Shown here piece after piece: positions 52,814 to 60,970 of a stretch of DNA of 64,000 nt. Numbering within the stretch: the first letter of the stretch is position 1; each line of letters starts with the position of its first letter. Location: contig NC_015761.1 in the NCBI RefSeq assembly GCF_000252995.1, positions 1,550,001-1,614,000 on the forward strand, given 5' to 3'. The notes under the pieces were generated by a model that did not search any database, was not told the origin of the DNA, and saw only the letters and a program-made list of their open reading frames with translations. A program made the position numbers and the translations under genes. The stretch is from Salmonella bongori NCTC 12419. GTDB taxonomy: Bacteria; Pseudomonadota; Gammaproteobacteria; Enterobacterales; Enterobacteriaceae.

Positions 52814-53176
52814 ATGGACTGGGATAAACACAGAGTTGTTGAATATGCACGAATGCACGCAGGCAGTTCAAGCCAACGCAAATGCGCTCATTTTGTTTCA
52901 AATGCGATCCGCGCTGGTGGGGCACGGCTAATCAACACTCATTTCGCAAAAGACATACGGGCAAATTTATACGCCGCAGGTTTCCGGCCAGTATCGGGCT
53001 CACCACAGGAGGGGGATGTCGCAGTTATCCAACCCACCCACGGACGCACGGAGGGTCATGCCTGTATATATGACGGTCACGGCACCTGGTATTCAGATTT
53101 CAAACAACGAACTATGTACCCAGGTGACACCTATCGTGCTCAACAACCACCCTATCAACTCTACAGGCATAACTGA
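52814..53176 (+). CDS. NlpC/P60-CHAP-like cysteine amidase, candidate type VI effector
   Basis: A 120-residue protein with a papain-like amidase layout. The candidate nucleophile is Cys24 in Q-R-K-C-A-H-F-V, the general base His82 in T-E-G-H-A-C-I-Y-D-G, and a possible third residue is Asp95. The G-D-V-A-V-I segment before the His is typical of NlpC/P60 and CHAP enzymes. No signal peptide is present. It starts at ATG 52814 after AAGGGAAG. One base separates its stop from the next gene, which encodes an exported protein. Such a pair resembles Tae/Tai amidase effector-immunity couples; a phage lysis origin is the alternative. Confidence 0.68.
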   Translation: MDWDKHRVVEYARMHAGSSSQRKCAHFVSNAIRAGGARLINTHFAKDIRANLYAAGFRPVSGSPQEGDVAVIQPTHGRTEGHACIYDGHGTWYSDFKQRTMYPGDTYRAQQPPYQLYRHN

Positions 53177-53177
53177 C

Positions 53178-53630
53178 ATGAAACCCCTGATTATTTTCGG
53201 CGTGTTAATCTGCCCCACCGCTTTTGCAGGCGTGCCCTCTGACGGGCCTGAGGTGGCCGCCCTCAAATTCAATCACTGGTATATGTCCCAGCTCGCACAG
53301 GACAAAAACCCCCTGGCAGACTATGAGGGGCTCCGTCCCTACGTCACATCAAACACAATCACCGCCCTAAAAAAATCAAACTCAGCAGACCCTAACATCG
53401 GGGACGCTCCTGACGCCGATATGTTTATAAAGGCGCAGGAGTGGGATGATGACTGGCAGCAGATTGAGATCGTGTCATCAGACTATGATCCAGTCTGTAT
53501 GCAAATCTACGTTTCGTTCGGTGTAAAGCAGAAGCACACCGTTATTGACTGCATGGTGCAAGAGGACGGGGTCTGGAAGGTCCAGTCTGTTGCTGGTCAG
53601 GCGATTCTACGAAACGTGAGCCTGAAATAA
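53178..53630 (+). CDS. Exported DUF3828-like protein, candidate periplasmic immunity partner
   Basis: A 150-residue protein with a signal peptide of 17 residues (ending T-A-F-A-G). The mature part resembles DUF3828 (YbjP/YqhG-like) proteins: F-N-H-W-Y, L-R-P-Y-V-T-S-N-T-I, D-A-D-M-F-I-K-A-Q-E-W-D-D-D-W, and a terminal V-Q-S-V-A-G. It begins one base after the amidase gene, so the two are cotranslated. A periplasmic inhibitor protecting peptidoglycan from the amidase is a reasonable inference but unproven. Confidence 0.6.
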   Translation: MKPLIIFGVLICPTAFAGVPSDGPEVAALKFNHWYMSQLAQDKNPLADYEGLRPYVTSNTITALKKSNSADPNIGDAPDADMFIKAQEWDDDWQQIEIVSSDYDPVCMQIYVSFGVKQKHTVIDCMVQEDGVWKVQSVAGQAILRNVSLK

Positions 53631-53848
53631 CCCACCTGAAAACCCGCGAAATGAACTGCCCCCAGAAGTTGGACACTAAACCAACCGATGGGTGTGTAGT
53701 TCATGGTTTACCGGGTGTACTCATCGTGGATTAAAGAATTTAACGGTGGCCAGGTGAGTATGCTCAATGATAAATATAGCATTGTCCCCATTGCGCCCCT
53801 GAAGGCGGTAAATAACTAAAAAATATTAAAATTCAAATTGTTATGTAA
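53631..53848. other. Intergenic stretch with possible IS end and a 38-codon fragment
   Basis: At 53652-53676 the sequence TGAACTGCCCCCAGAAGTTG and following bases resembles the terminal inverted repeat of IS3-family elements, but no transposase follows. A short ORF (53703-53819, M-V-Y-R-V-Y-S-S-W-I-K-E-F-N-G-G) continues after it. I do not recognise it. The stretch is most likely debris of a past insertion. Confidence 0.35.
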
Positions 53849-53905
53849 ACCACTCTATACAATAGAGGGGTTTACTATCATGTTTTTTAATTAATAGTAA
53901 AAAAT
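53849..53905. repeat. Diverged second copy of the frmR operator region, upstream of yedK
   Basis: These bases align to 52267-52327 with small indels: ACCACTCT, AATAGAGGGGT, TACTATCA and GTAAAA blocks are shared in the same order. The G-tract operator (ATACAATAGAGGGGTTTACTAT) is largely retained in 53857-53878. A -10-like TATACT (53924-53929) and the yedK start (53955) follow. It may be one side of a repeat that flanked an insertion. It may also be a functional FrmR-type site for yedK. Confidence 0.55.
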
Positions 53906-53954
53906 CCAGACTCGGTCTTAACCTATACTTTTAGTCTAATGACTGGAGGTTTCT

Positions 53955-54626
53955 ATGTGTGGACGCTTTGCACAAACTCAGGCACGTGAAGAATATCTGG
54001 CTTACCTGGCCCATGAGCCTGGGCGTAAGATCGCGTATGACCCCGAACCGATCGGACGATACAACGTTGCCCCGGGCACCAAAGTCCTGCTGCTGAGCGA
54101 ACGTGACGGGCAACTGCATCTCGATCCGGTCTTCTGGGGATACGCCCCCGGATGGTGGAATAAGCCACCGCTTATCAATGCGCGCGTCGAAACTGCGGCC
54201 ACCAGCAGAATGTTTAAACCTTTATGGCAGCATGGGAGGGCAATCTGTTTTGCTGATGGTTGGTTCGAATGGAAAAAGGACGGCGGCAAAAAGCAGCCTT
54301 ACTTCATCCATCGCGAGGATGGTCAACCCATCTTTATGGCGGCAATCGGCAGTACACCGTTCGAACGCGGGGATGAAGAGGAAGGTTTTTTGATTGTGAC
54401 GGCAGCAGCAGACCACGGTCTGGTCGATATTCACGACCGCCGCCCGCTGGTTCTGTCACCAGAGGCCGCACGGGAATGGGTGTGCCAGGATATTAGCGGA
54501 AAAGAGGCAGAGGTGATAGCAGCAGAGGGGGCCGTGTCCGCCGACAAGTTTATCTGGCATGCCGTAACGCGCGCTGTAGGAAATGTGAAAAATCAGGACC
54601 CGGAGCTGATCGAGCCAGTTACTTAA
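53955..54626 (+). CDS. yedK: SRAP-domain abasic-site DNA-protein crosslinking protein YedK
   Basis: A 223-residue SRAP (HMCES) protein, close to E. coli YedK (222). Cys2, exposed after Met removal, is in M-C-G-R-F-A and forms a thiazolidine crosslink with abasic sites in single-stranded DNA. Other active-site residues are visible: N-A-R-V-E-T, W-F-E-W-K and H-D-R-R-P-L-V-L. ATG 53955 follows TGGAGG. Its last 8 bases overlap the end of convergent umuC. The neighbours suit a DNA-damage tolerance cluster. Confidence 0.93.
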   Translation: MCGRFAQTQAREEYLAYLAHEPGRKIAYDPEPIGRYNVAPGTKVLLLSERDGQLHLDPVFWGYAPGWWNKPPLINARVETAATSRMFKPLWQHGRAICFADGWFEWKKDGGKKQPYFIHREDGQPIFMAAIGSTPFERGDEEEGFLIVTAAADHGLVDIHDRRPLVLSPEAAREWVCQDISGKEAEVIAAEGAVSADKFIWHAVTRAVGNVKNQDPELIEPVT

Positions 54627-55884
54627 CATGTAGCAGATCGGAAAACCTTGTCGTGTACCGCGGTGACAGCATTTCACGTTTCATTTGCCACTGCTGCTGT
54701 ATCCCTTGCCCGGCGAAATACAGAGTGCCTTTTCCTTCCTTTGCATTAAGCGCATCGAGCGCTTGCATCAACTTCTCGCTGCCGGGACGAGGCGCATTGT
54801 CATCAAATAAATTAAGCTGGGCTAATCCCTGGCTGAAAAAGTCACCCAACAGTACCCCCGCTTTCTGATACCAGTGCCCATCCTGCCAGATTGCATCCAG
54901 ACAGTGTGTCGCAGCGCTAATAATATCTCTGCTATCCTGGGTTGGCGTAAGCAGCTTTACCGATGCATGGTTACTGTAATACGGTTCGTTAAGCGCAAAC
55001 GGAGACGTTTTGACAAAGGTCGATATAAAGCGGCAATATTGGTGTTCGCTGCGTAGTTTTTCCGCCGCTCGCGAAGCATAACAGCAGATAGCCTGGCGCA
55101 GAGAATTATAATCAGTAATACGTTCGCCAAATGATCGAGAGCAGATGATTTCCTGCCTTACGGGAACAAATTCCTTCAGATCCAGACAAGGTTCGCCACG
55201 TAACTCCCGCACTGTTCTTTCGAGTACGACATTGAAGTGTTTCCGGATAAAGTGAATATCGCTGTCAGCCAGATCCAGCACCGTTCTGATCCCCATGGCT
55301 TCAAGCTTCTTGCAGATACGGTGCCCCACTCCCCACACCTCCCCCACCGACAGTACCGCCATCAGTTTACGCTGACGCTCAACATTCGATAAGTCAACTA
55401 CGCCACCCGTCGATTGATGCCACCGTTTTGCTGCATAATTAGCCAGCTTTGCCAGGGTTTTGGTCTGCGCAATACCTACCCCCACCGTCAGGCGGGTACG
55501 TTGTTGTATCGTGGCGCGAATTTCCCTGCCAAAATCGGTCAGATCACGGCAGTTTCTTACCCCTGTCAGATCGCAGAATGCCTCATCAATACTGTAATGC
55601 TCCACCTGGGGTGAGAGGGCTTCCAGAATGGACATCACCCGGTGGCTCATATCGGCATAAAGCTCATAGTTACTACTGAAACAAACCACGCCATGTCGGC
55701 TGAATATCGCTTTCTGTTTAAAATAGGGAGCGCCCATTGCTGCCCACGGCTTTGCTTCTGCCGATCGTGAAATGACGCAGCCATCATTATTTGACAAAAC
55801 GACAACCGGTCTCCCTTTCAGGTCAGGCCGAAAGGCCTGTTCACAACTGGCATAAAACGCGTTCACATCAACCAGTGCAAACAT
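54619..55884 (-). CDS. umuC: DNA polymerase V catalytic subunit UmuC
   Basis: A 421-residue Y-family polymerase (E. coli 422). The metal-binding residues are Asp6 (V-D-V-N-A-F-Y-A-S), and Asp100 and Glu101 (Y-S-I-D-E-A-F). A Y-family thumb and little finger follow, and Q-L-N-L-F-D is a beta-clamp binding motif near residue 357. With UmuD' it performs translesion synthesis. It starts 2 bases after the umuD stop. This copy is divergent from the Typhimurium chromosomal umuDC I remember, so it may be an alternative or additional copy. Confidence 0.93.
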   Translation of the reverse strand: MFALVDVNAFYASCEQAFRPDLKGRPVVVLSNNDGCVISRSAEAKPWAAMGAPYFKQKAIFSRHGVVCFSSNYELYADMSHRVMSILEALSPQVEHYSIDEAFCDLTGVRNCRDLTDFGREIRATIQQRTRLTVGVGIAQTKTLAKLANYAAKRWHQSTGGVVDLSNVERQRKLMAVLSVGEVWGVGHRICKKLEAMGIRTVLDLADSDIHFIRKHFNVVLERTVRELRGEPCLDLKEFVPVRQEIICSRSFGERITDYNSLRQAICCYASRAAEKLRSEHQYCRFISTFVKTSPFALNEPYYSNHASVKLLTPTQDSRDIISAATHCLDAIWQDGHWYQKAGVLLGDFFSQGLAQLNLFDDNAPRPGSEKLMQALDALNAKEGKGTLYFAGQGIQQQWQMKREMLSPRYTTRFSDLLHVK

Positions 55885-55886
55885 GG

Positions 55887-56306
55887 TTACCCTGCCGTTT
55901 TCACGATAAAAGTCACGACGCCGAATATATCCAGTATATCCTCGCTGCCGATAATAATAGGCGTGTAGGCGCTATTCTCCGGTTTGAGCATGACAACCGG
56001 GTGGAGTTGTAGCCGTTTCACCGTGAATTCCCCCCCGACGGCAGCGATAACAATGTCGCCATGCGCAGGATTGCGGGCACTATCAACAATCAGTAAATCA
56101 CCATCACCGATGCCCGCCCCAAGCATTGAATCGCCTGCGGATTTTACAAAATACGTGGCACTGGGATGCTGCACCAGTAGCTCGTTGAGGTCGATACGTG
56201 TTTCAACGTAATCCTGAGCTGGCGAGGGAAAACCGCAGGGAACAAGGTCGCTGAATAACGGAAAGGTTCTGAGTGTGCGACATTCCGCAGACTGAAAAAA
56301 CATCAT
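55887..56306 (-). CDS. umuD: DNA polymerase V accessory protein UmuD
   Basis: A 139-residue UmuD, the E. coli length from ATG 56306. RecA-stimulated self-cleavage occurs between Cys24 and Gly25 (V-P-C-G-F-P), with Ser60 (S-A-G-D-S-M) and Lys97 (F-T-V-K-R-L) as the catalytic pair; all are present. AAAGGGTGA precedes the start. A LexA box lies 20 bases upstream, so SOS control is expected. Confidence 0.94.
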   Translation of the reverse strand: MMFFQSAECRTLRTFPLFSDLVPCGFPSPAQDYVETRIDLNELLVQHPSATYFVKSAGDSMLGAGIGDGDLLIVDSARNPAHGDIVIAAVGGEFTVKRLQLHPVVMLKPENSAYTPIIIGSEDILDIFGVVTFIVKTAG

Positions 56307-56325
56307 GGCAATCACCCTTTTAATT

Positions 56326-56345
56326 TACTGTTTTTATATACAGTA
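56326..56345 (-). promoter_or_regulatory. LexA (SOS) box of umuDC
   Basis: The plus strand reads TACTGTTTTTATATACAGTA. It matches the LexA consensus TACTG-TATATATATA-CAGTA with perfect outer arms. It ends 20 bases before the umuD start codon, as in other umuDC operons. Confidence 0.9.
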
Positions 56346-56514
56346 GTTTTTCATAAAGGATAGATCAAGACAGCCAAAGCTATCAATCTTTATGTCTGTA
56401 TAACGCCATGATTTTTTACTCAGAAGACGGTGTCTGTTCAATGTACAGGCCCCTTAAACCTTGTTGAAGGTTTCCTGAGTGTGCATTGTACGCCAGCAAA
56501 GATCCTGACGAAGT

Positions 56515-56859
56515 TCAGGCAGGTGAAAATGGATAGAACTGATAAGCCACCACCATCATTGAAATACTGATTATCACACTGAAGATGAAGTATGTTTTAA
56601 AAGGTTGCTTCTGCGTTTTATGGCGGAAGAGCCGTTGACCAACGATCGCGCCAGGCCACCCTCCTACCACCCCAAAGACCAACAACGTGGATTCCGGTAC
56701 TCTACGCCAGGCTTTACGTGCCGCCAGTTTGTCTACTCCATAAATCACCAGCGTTAACACATTGGCGAGCAGAAACCACATCACGAAGGGATGCAACGTA
56801 AAAAAACTTCCTGCCGCCGCGCAGGCCAGTAGCAAATAGCAAAAATGGTTAAGATTCAT
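56515..56859 (-). CDS. DUF1294 small membrane protein
   Basis: A 114-residue protein with three or four hydrophobic segments. The DUF1294 signature is clear: Y-G-V-D-K-L-A-A-R-K-A-W-R-R-V-P-E-S-T-L-L, then G-G-W-P-G-A-I-V-G-Q-R-L-F-R-H-K-T. In many bacteria this domain is fused to a cold-shock domain; here it is alone. Function is unknown. The ATG at 56859 has no clear ribosome site; a GTG four codons upstream is possible. Confidence 0.78.
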   Translation of the reverse strand: MNLNHFCYLLLACAAAGSFFTLHPFVMWFLLANVLTLVIYGVDKLAARKAWRRVPESTLLVFGVVGGWPGAIVGQRLFRHKTQKQPFKTYFIFSVIISISMMVVAYQFYPFSPA

Positions 56860-57002
56860 ATCATTAGTCACAACAATGCTGAGAGGATATCAAAGCCGCA
56901 TTATACGCAATATACAGAAATGCGTCATATAACTGTCACATGAATAACTTATACAATGAGAAAGGAAGGGATATTTATCGCCTAAATATCCCTGTTAATT
57001 TA

Positions 57003-57719
57003 CTAAAGTCTGACCTTAACGAGGGCGATTTCATAAGAGTGACCATCATCTGGTCTAAAGATAATAAACCTATTATTATTACTGGTAAAGGATTTTGATA
57101 AAACAAAACTATCATGATACCTGGCCAATACATAGTACCAGCCACCGTCATATAATATCATCTCATACTCTTTTTTTAATTGCGGCTTATAAGCCCCAAC
57201 AAAAAAAGAAAAGAGCCAAAAATATATAATAAAACCAACCATAATTATGGCCAAACAATTCTTTCGCACCCAGGTTAACTGAGTAAGGCAAATTACTGGC
57301 ATCAATTTACTATAAAACCGCATTCCCACAGACAAGCATAAAGCCACCAGGAAAACGATAAGCAAAAACTCCCATAGAAATGTCTTCGTTAATATAGAAA
57401 ATTCAACAACCAGAGGAATAAAAAACAAAACCGCGGCTAAAAAAAGACGTACAAAACTAAGATCTTTAATACGCGCTTTCTGCTTTACTATAAAAAATAA
57501 TAAAATACCAACCCCCCATGCCATTATAAAAATAGCCATCAGGCTAATAGCATGAAATAGACTTCTGGCAATATTATCTGGTCCAACCCCCACATACCAC
57601 CAGGGAAAACCATAATAAGCAGACACACCCCAACCATAAAAATAAGCGCTCCCCCAACCCAGACCACCTAAATAAGCTAAAAGTATCGAAGAATTTTTAA
57701 TAATCGAATCATCATTCAT
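57003..57719 (-). CDS. Unknown AT-rich inner-membrane protein
   Basis: A 238-residue protein with about five hydrophobic segments. The N-terminal part is Gly/Tyr/Trp-rich (G-G-L-G-W-G-S-A-Y-F-Y-G-W-G-V-S-A-Y-Y-G-F-P-W-W-Y). The last 55 residues form a polar tail (W-Y-Y-V-L-A-R-Y-H-D-S ... F-I-I-F-R-P-D-D-G) likely outside the membrane. Codon use and composition are strikingly AT-rich compared with trg or frmA, suggesting horizontal acquisition. I do not recognise the family. A similar inner-membrane gene may exist near sseJ in S. Typhimurium. Confidence 0.6.
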   Translation of the reverse strand: MNDDSIIKNSSILLAYLGGLGWGSAYFYGWGVSAYYGFPWWYVGVGPDNIARSLFHAISLMAIFIMAWGVGILLFFIVKQKARIKDLSFVRLFLAAVLFFIPLVVEFSILTKTFLWEFLLIVFLVALCLSVGMRFYSKLMPVICLTQLTWVRKNCLAIIMVGFIIYFWLFSFFVGAYKPQLKKEYEMILYDGGWYYVLARYHDSFVLSKSFTSNNNRFIIFRPDDGHSYEIALVKVRL

Positions 57720-58801
57720 TCTATATTAACCTGTATAAAATTATTTCAATAACTGACACAAAATCAAGAATACATCTTCAGGTTACATCAAGGTGATTAA
57801 TAGATAGTATATGATAAGCACTCAAATTATTCAGTTTACACCCTCTCTATGAATCCATGAGGATATACTGTTAATTAAGATGACAGTCAATAACGAATAA
57901 TAGCAGCCAGCCATTACATTTCTAAGATTAATTCCCGTTCGTTGACAATATATTTACTTTCATTATTAATAATAAAGAGTAAATGCATTTCATCTCTATT
58001 AATCTTCAATCACATTAGCCATATTAACTCCATAACGGTTCATAAACGGTGCGCCCCTTCTCACTCACTCAATCGGTGCAATCTCCATAACGAATCATAG
58101 CCTGCGAAGAAAACATTCTCGTACAGTAATGACATTCTGTCATTCCGTAAACGTTCCATTGCCAGCCGCTTTTCGTTAGCATGATAACAATATGGTGGTA
58201 ATGTATTTTTGGGAGGGGAATGCGCAAAACCGACAAAAATATCACCGATTTTACCATTGGCAAGATAACTTAATGGAGAAACCACGTTACGCCTGTTTGT
58301 TATCCGGATAGAAATATTAATCCTGGATTTATTAGTTGTATTTATGTTTATCTCACAAGGTATATGATACTAATTTAAGAGTTTTGCATCTGTATCAATA
58401 CATATTAAGAAATTTCTTAATTAAGGATTTTATCTATTAAAACAAGTTAACATTTTGATAACTATACTAACGTTGAAGGGGATACTGCCTGACTTTGACT
58501 GTCTGAACAGCCAAATAATCTATATGCTTACAAATATAGATAACGAGAAAACCAATAGCGCTCAAAAAATGTATTTGACAAGAAAAGATAAGCCGTTATA
58601 TTGGCCCTGAATAGGTTGGTAAGATGATAATTAGAGACATTAAAACCCCGGTCACTGAAGTATTTATCTGCTTATCATAGATAACATGTAAACGTAAATG
58701 GAGCATAAACAATATCATATTGTTTATGTCTGCATATGTCAGGCGCAATCCTGATTGTTAATTTATAACACGTATGACCTTTCTACAGGAGCATAAATAA
58801 C
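57720..58801. other. Long AT-rich noncoding region before dalS
   Basis: Over 1 kb without a convincing gene. A 74-codon minus-strand frame at 58061-58285 is open, but shows no recognised family and overlaps another frame. A perfect 25-bp palindrome lies at 58704-58728 near dalS. From memory this is about where sseJ lies in S. Typhimurium; I see no part of sseJ. The composition suggests H-NS-bound foreign DNA. Confidence 0.5.
58704..58728. promoter_or_regulatory. Perfect 25-bp palindrome upstream of dalS
   Basis: CATAAACAATAT (58704-58715), a single C, and ATATTGTTTATG (58717-58728) form a perfect dyad with 12-bp arms. It lies 73 bases before the dalS start. It contains inverted TAAACA/TGTTTA half-sites. 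It is AT-rich and has no T-run, so an operator for a dimeric regulator is the best reading. dalS is reported to be under SsrB control. Confidence 0.6.
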
Positions 58802-59560
58802 ATGTTGTTCAAAAAAATCGTCTTACCGGTAGTATTAGGAATAATGTCATCATCAGCTTTTGCGGGCAGTATCGTTGAAGGAAAAACGCTTAATGTTGCA
58901 GTATCACCGGCCTCGCCTCCCATGTTATTTAAAAACGCTGATGGAAAATTACAGGGAATGGATCTGGAACTTCTCTCATCTTACTGTCAGTCACGGCATT
59001 GTAAACTAAATATCACCGAATATGCCTGGGACGGGATGCTTGGCGCGGTGGCCAGTGGTCAGGCAGATATCGCGTTCTCGGGCATTTCAATCACAGACAA
59101 ACGTAAGAAGGTTATTGATTTCTCAGATCCTTATTACCTTAACTCTTTTTATTTAGTCAGTATGGCCAATAATAAAATAACCATAAAAAATTTAAGTGAA
59201 TTAAATCAGTATTCTATTGGGTATCCCCGGGGGATGGCTTACTCTGACCTTATCAAAAACGATCTGGAGCCCAAGGGTTACTACTCGTTAAACAAAGTAA
59301 AACTGTATCCAACGTACAATGAAACCATAACCGATCTAAAAAACGGCAATCTTGATTTGGCATTCATAGAGGAACCTGTTTACTTTAGTTTCAAAAACAA
59401 ACAAAACATGCCGATAGAAAGCCGTTATGTTTTCAAAGGAGTTGATCAACTTGGCGTCGCCTTTAAGAAAGGTTCTCCAGTGCGTGACGATTTTAATTTA
59501 TGGCTTAAAGAACAGGGACCACAGAAAATATCCAGCATCGTTGATAAATGGATGAAATAG
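58802..59560 (+). CDS. dalS: D-alanine-binding periplasmic protein DalS
   Basis: A 252-residue solute-binding protein of the polar amino acid family, with a 21-residue signal peptide ending S-A-F-A. The mature protein starts L-N-V-A-V-S-P-A-S-P-P and shows G-M-D-L-E-L-L, then A-D-I-A-F-S-G-I-S-I-T-D-K-R, where ligand contacts lie. In S. Typhimurium the orthologue (STM1633) binds D-alanine and contributes to virulence. It heads a four-gene ABC operon. Confidence 0.88.
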   Translation: MLFKKIVLPVVLGIMSSSAFAGSIVEGKTLNVAVSPASPPMLFKNADGKLQGMDLELLSSYCQSRHCKLNITEYAWDGMLGAVASGQADIAFSGISITDKRKKVIDFSDPYYLNSFYLVSMANNKITIKNLSELNQYSIGYPRGMAYSDLIKNDLEPKGYYSLNKVKLYPTYNETITDLKNGNLDLAFIEEPVYFSFKNKQNMPIESRYVFKGVDQLGVAFKKGSPVRDDFNLWLKEQGPQKISSIVDKWMK

Positions 59561-59566
59561 TAATTT

Positions 59567-60214
59567 ATGTCATCACATAATATGCTGACAATATTTTATT
59601 TCTTACTGGAAGGAGTGAGTAACACTCTGCTTGTAACATTTACCTGTTTTCTCTCAGCTTTTTTTGTCGGGCTTGCAGTCGCCGTATTACGGCGGCTATG
59701 CCCTCGCCCACTGCAGCGAATGCTCGATATCCTGGTTTTTACACTTCGTGGAATTCCGGTATTAATTGCTGTTTTTCTTGTTTATTTTGGATTGCCATCG
59801 ATTAGTATAAATGTTTCCCCGCTGATGGCCATGAATATCAGTATTGGCTTAATCAGCGGAAGCTATCTTGCAGAAGTGTTCAGGGGAGCACTGACCCTGG
59901 TTGAACCCGTTGAAATAACGGCAGCGAAAATTGCTGGCATGAGTCGATTACAAATTATCCTAAACATTGAACTACCACAGATGTTGCGTTTTTCTGTACC
60001 TGCCATTATCAATGAATTTTCTTCTGTATTAAAAGCAACGCCCTTTGCTTATACAGTTGGTATCGCCGAGATAACGAAGCAGGCCATGTCTCTGACCGCC
60101 TTCACAATGAACGGGTTGCAGATCTACGCCCTTTCCGGAGTCTTATATTTTACTATTTATAAAATATTTATTCTTCTGGCTGGATTCTTTGAAAAAAAGT
60201 ATCGCATTGATTGA
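59567..60214 (+). CDS. dalT: D-alanine ABC transporter permease
   Basis: A 215-residue inner-membrane permease of the HisM/GlnP type with about five helices. The EAA loop (coupling to the ATPase) is E-I-T-A-A-K-I-A-G-M-S-R-L-Q-I-I. It starts 6 bases after dalS. The other permease of this operon would form a heterodimer with it. I assign the letter by gene order. Confidence 0.82.
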   Translation: MSSHNMLTIFYFLLEGVSNTLLVTFTCFLSAFFVGLAVAVLRRLCPRPLQRMLDILVFTLRGIPVLIAVFLVYFGLPSISINVSPLMAMNISIGLISGSYLAEVFRGALTLVEPVEITAAKIAGMSRLQIILNIELPQMLRFSVPAIINEFSSVLKATPFAYTVGIAEITKQAMSLTAFTMNGLQIYALSGVLYFTIYKIFILLAGFFEKKYRID

Positions 60215-60238
60215 AGTATAAAATAAAAGGTAACTCAT

Positions 60239-60970
60239 ATGTTTTTAATCGAGTTAAAAGAAATAAGCAAAGAATATTCAAGCAAACGAATCCTTGATGC
60301 AGTCAACCTGAAGATTCAACGCGGGGAAATAAAAGTTGTCATGGGGCCATCTGGATGCGGAAAAACCACGCTTTTACGTTGTCTGGTCCGACTGGAACAA
60401 CCTGATGATGGGACTATTTATTTTCATGGCAGGAATATTTATGATAAAGGATTTAATATTCTCGAGTTCAGGAAAAAGGTCGGTTGCGTATTTCAGAATT
60501 ACGCTTTGTATCGTCATCTTACTGTCATGGATAATATTACTCTTGCGCTGTGTAAAGTGTTTAAGATGCCCCGAGAGGAGGCCCGGGATAAGGCCTTACA
60601 TGAACTACAAAAACTTGACATGGTGTCACATAGCGAGAAATATCCTTCCCAACTTTCAGGTGGACAGCAACAGCGCGTTGCCCTGGTCCGTACAATGGTT
60701 ACCGATCCCGAACTCATTATTTTTGATGAACCAACGTCTGCGCTTGACCCACTCATGACCCGCGAAGTCGGGATGTTGATCAAACAGCTTCACAGCAATG
60801 GCGTAACCATATTATGTGTTACTCATGACGTTCGTCTCGCCAGACAGCTAAGCAATGACGTAACATTTCTTAACCGTGGCAGGATTCAGGCAGAAGGTGC
60901 TTTTACAGATATTACTTCACAGGAAGCAGATCCGGAAATTCACTTTTTTTTTAGTGAGGCAAAACAATGA
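60239..60970 (+). CDS. dalU: D-alanine ABC transporter ATP-binding protein
   Basis: A 243-residue ATPase. Walker A is G-P-S-G-C-G-K-T-T (36-44), the signature is L-S-G-G-Q-Q-Q-R, Walker B is L-I-I-F-D-E-P-T-S-A-L-D-P and the switch His is V-T-H-D. It powers DalSTUV. It overlaps the next gene by ATGA. The letter is assigned by gene order. Confidence 0.84.
   Translation: MFLIELKEISKEYSSKRILDAVNLKIQRGEIKVVMGPSGCGKTTLLRCLVRLEQPDDGTIYFHGRNIYDKGFNILEFRKKVGCVFQNYALYRHLTVMDNITLALCKVFKMPREEARDKALHELQKLDMVSHSEKYPSQLSGGQQQRVALVRTMVTDPELIIFDEPTSALDPLMTREVGMLIKQLHSNGVTILCVTHDVRLARQLSNDVTFLNRGRIQAEGAFTDITSQEADPEIHFFFSEAKQ

Noticed and set aside
53652..53819. Complete insertion sequence
   Set aside because: Only an IS3-like terminal sequence is suggestive; no transposase and no matching right end were seen nearby.
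52267..53905. Integrative element with att sites and integrase
   Set aside because: The flanking repeats are imperfect, derive from the frmR promoter, and no integrase or tRNA gene is present.
58061..58285. 74-codon minus-strand ORF (V-S-P-L-S-Y-L-A-N-G-K-I-G-D-I-F-V-G) before dalS
   Set aside because: No family recognised, no clear ribosome site, and another frame is open over the same bases. It could be a fragment of a lost gene but I cannot support it.
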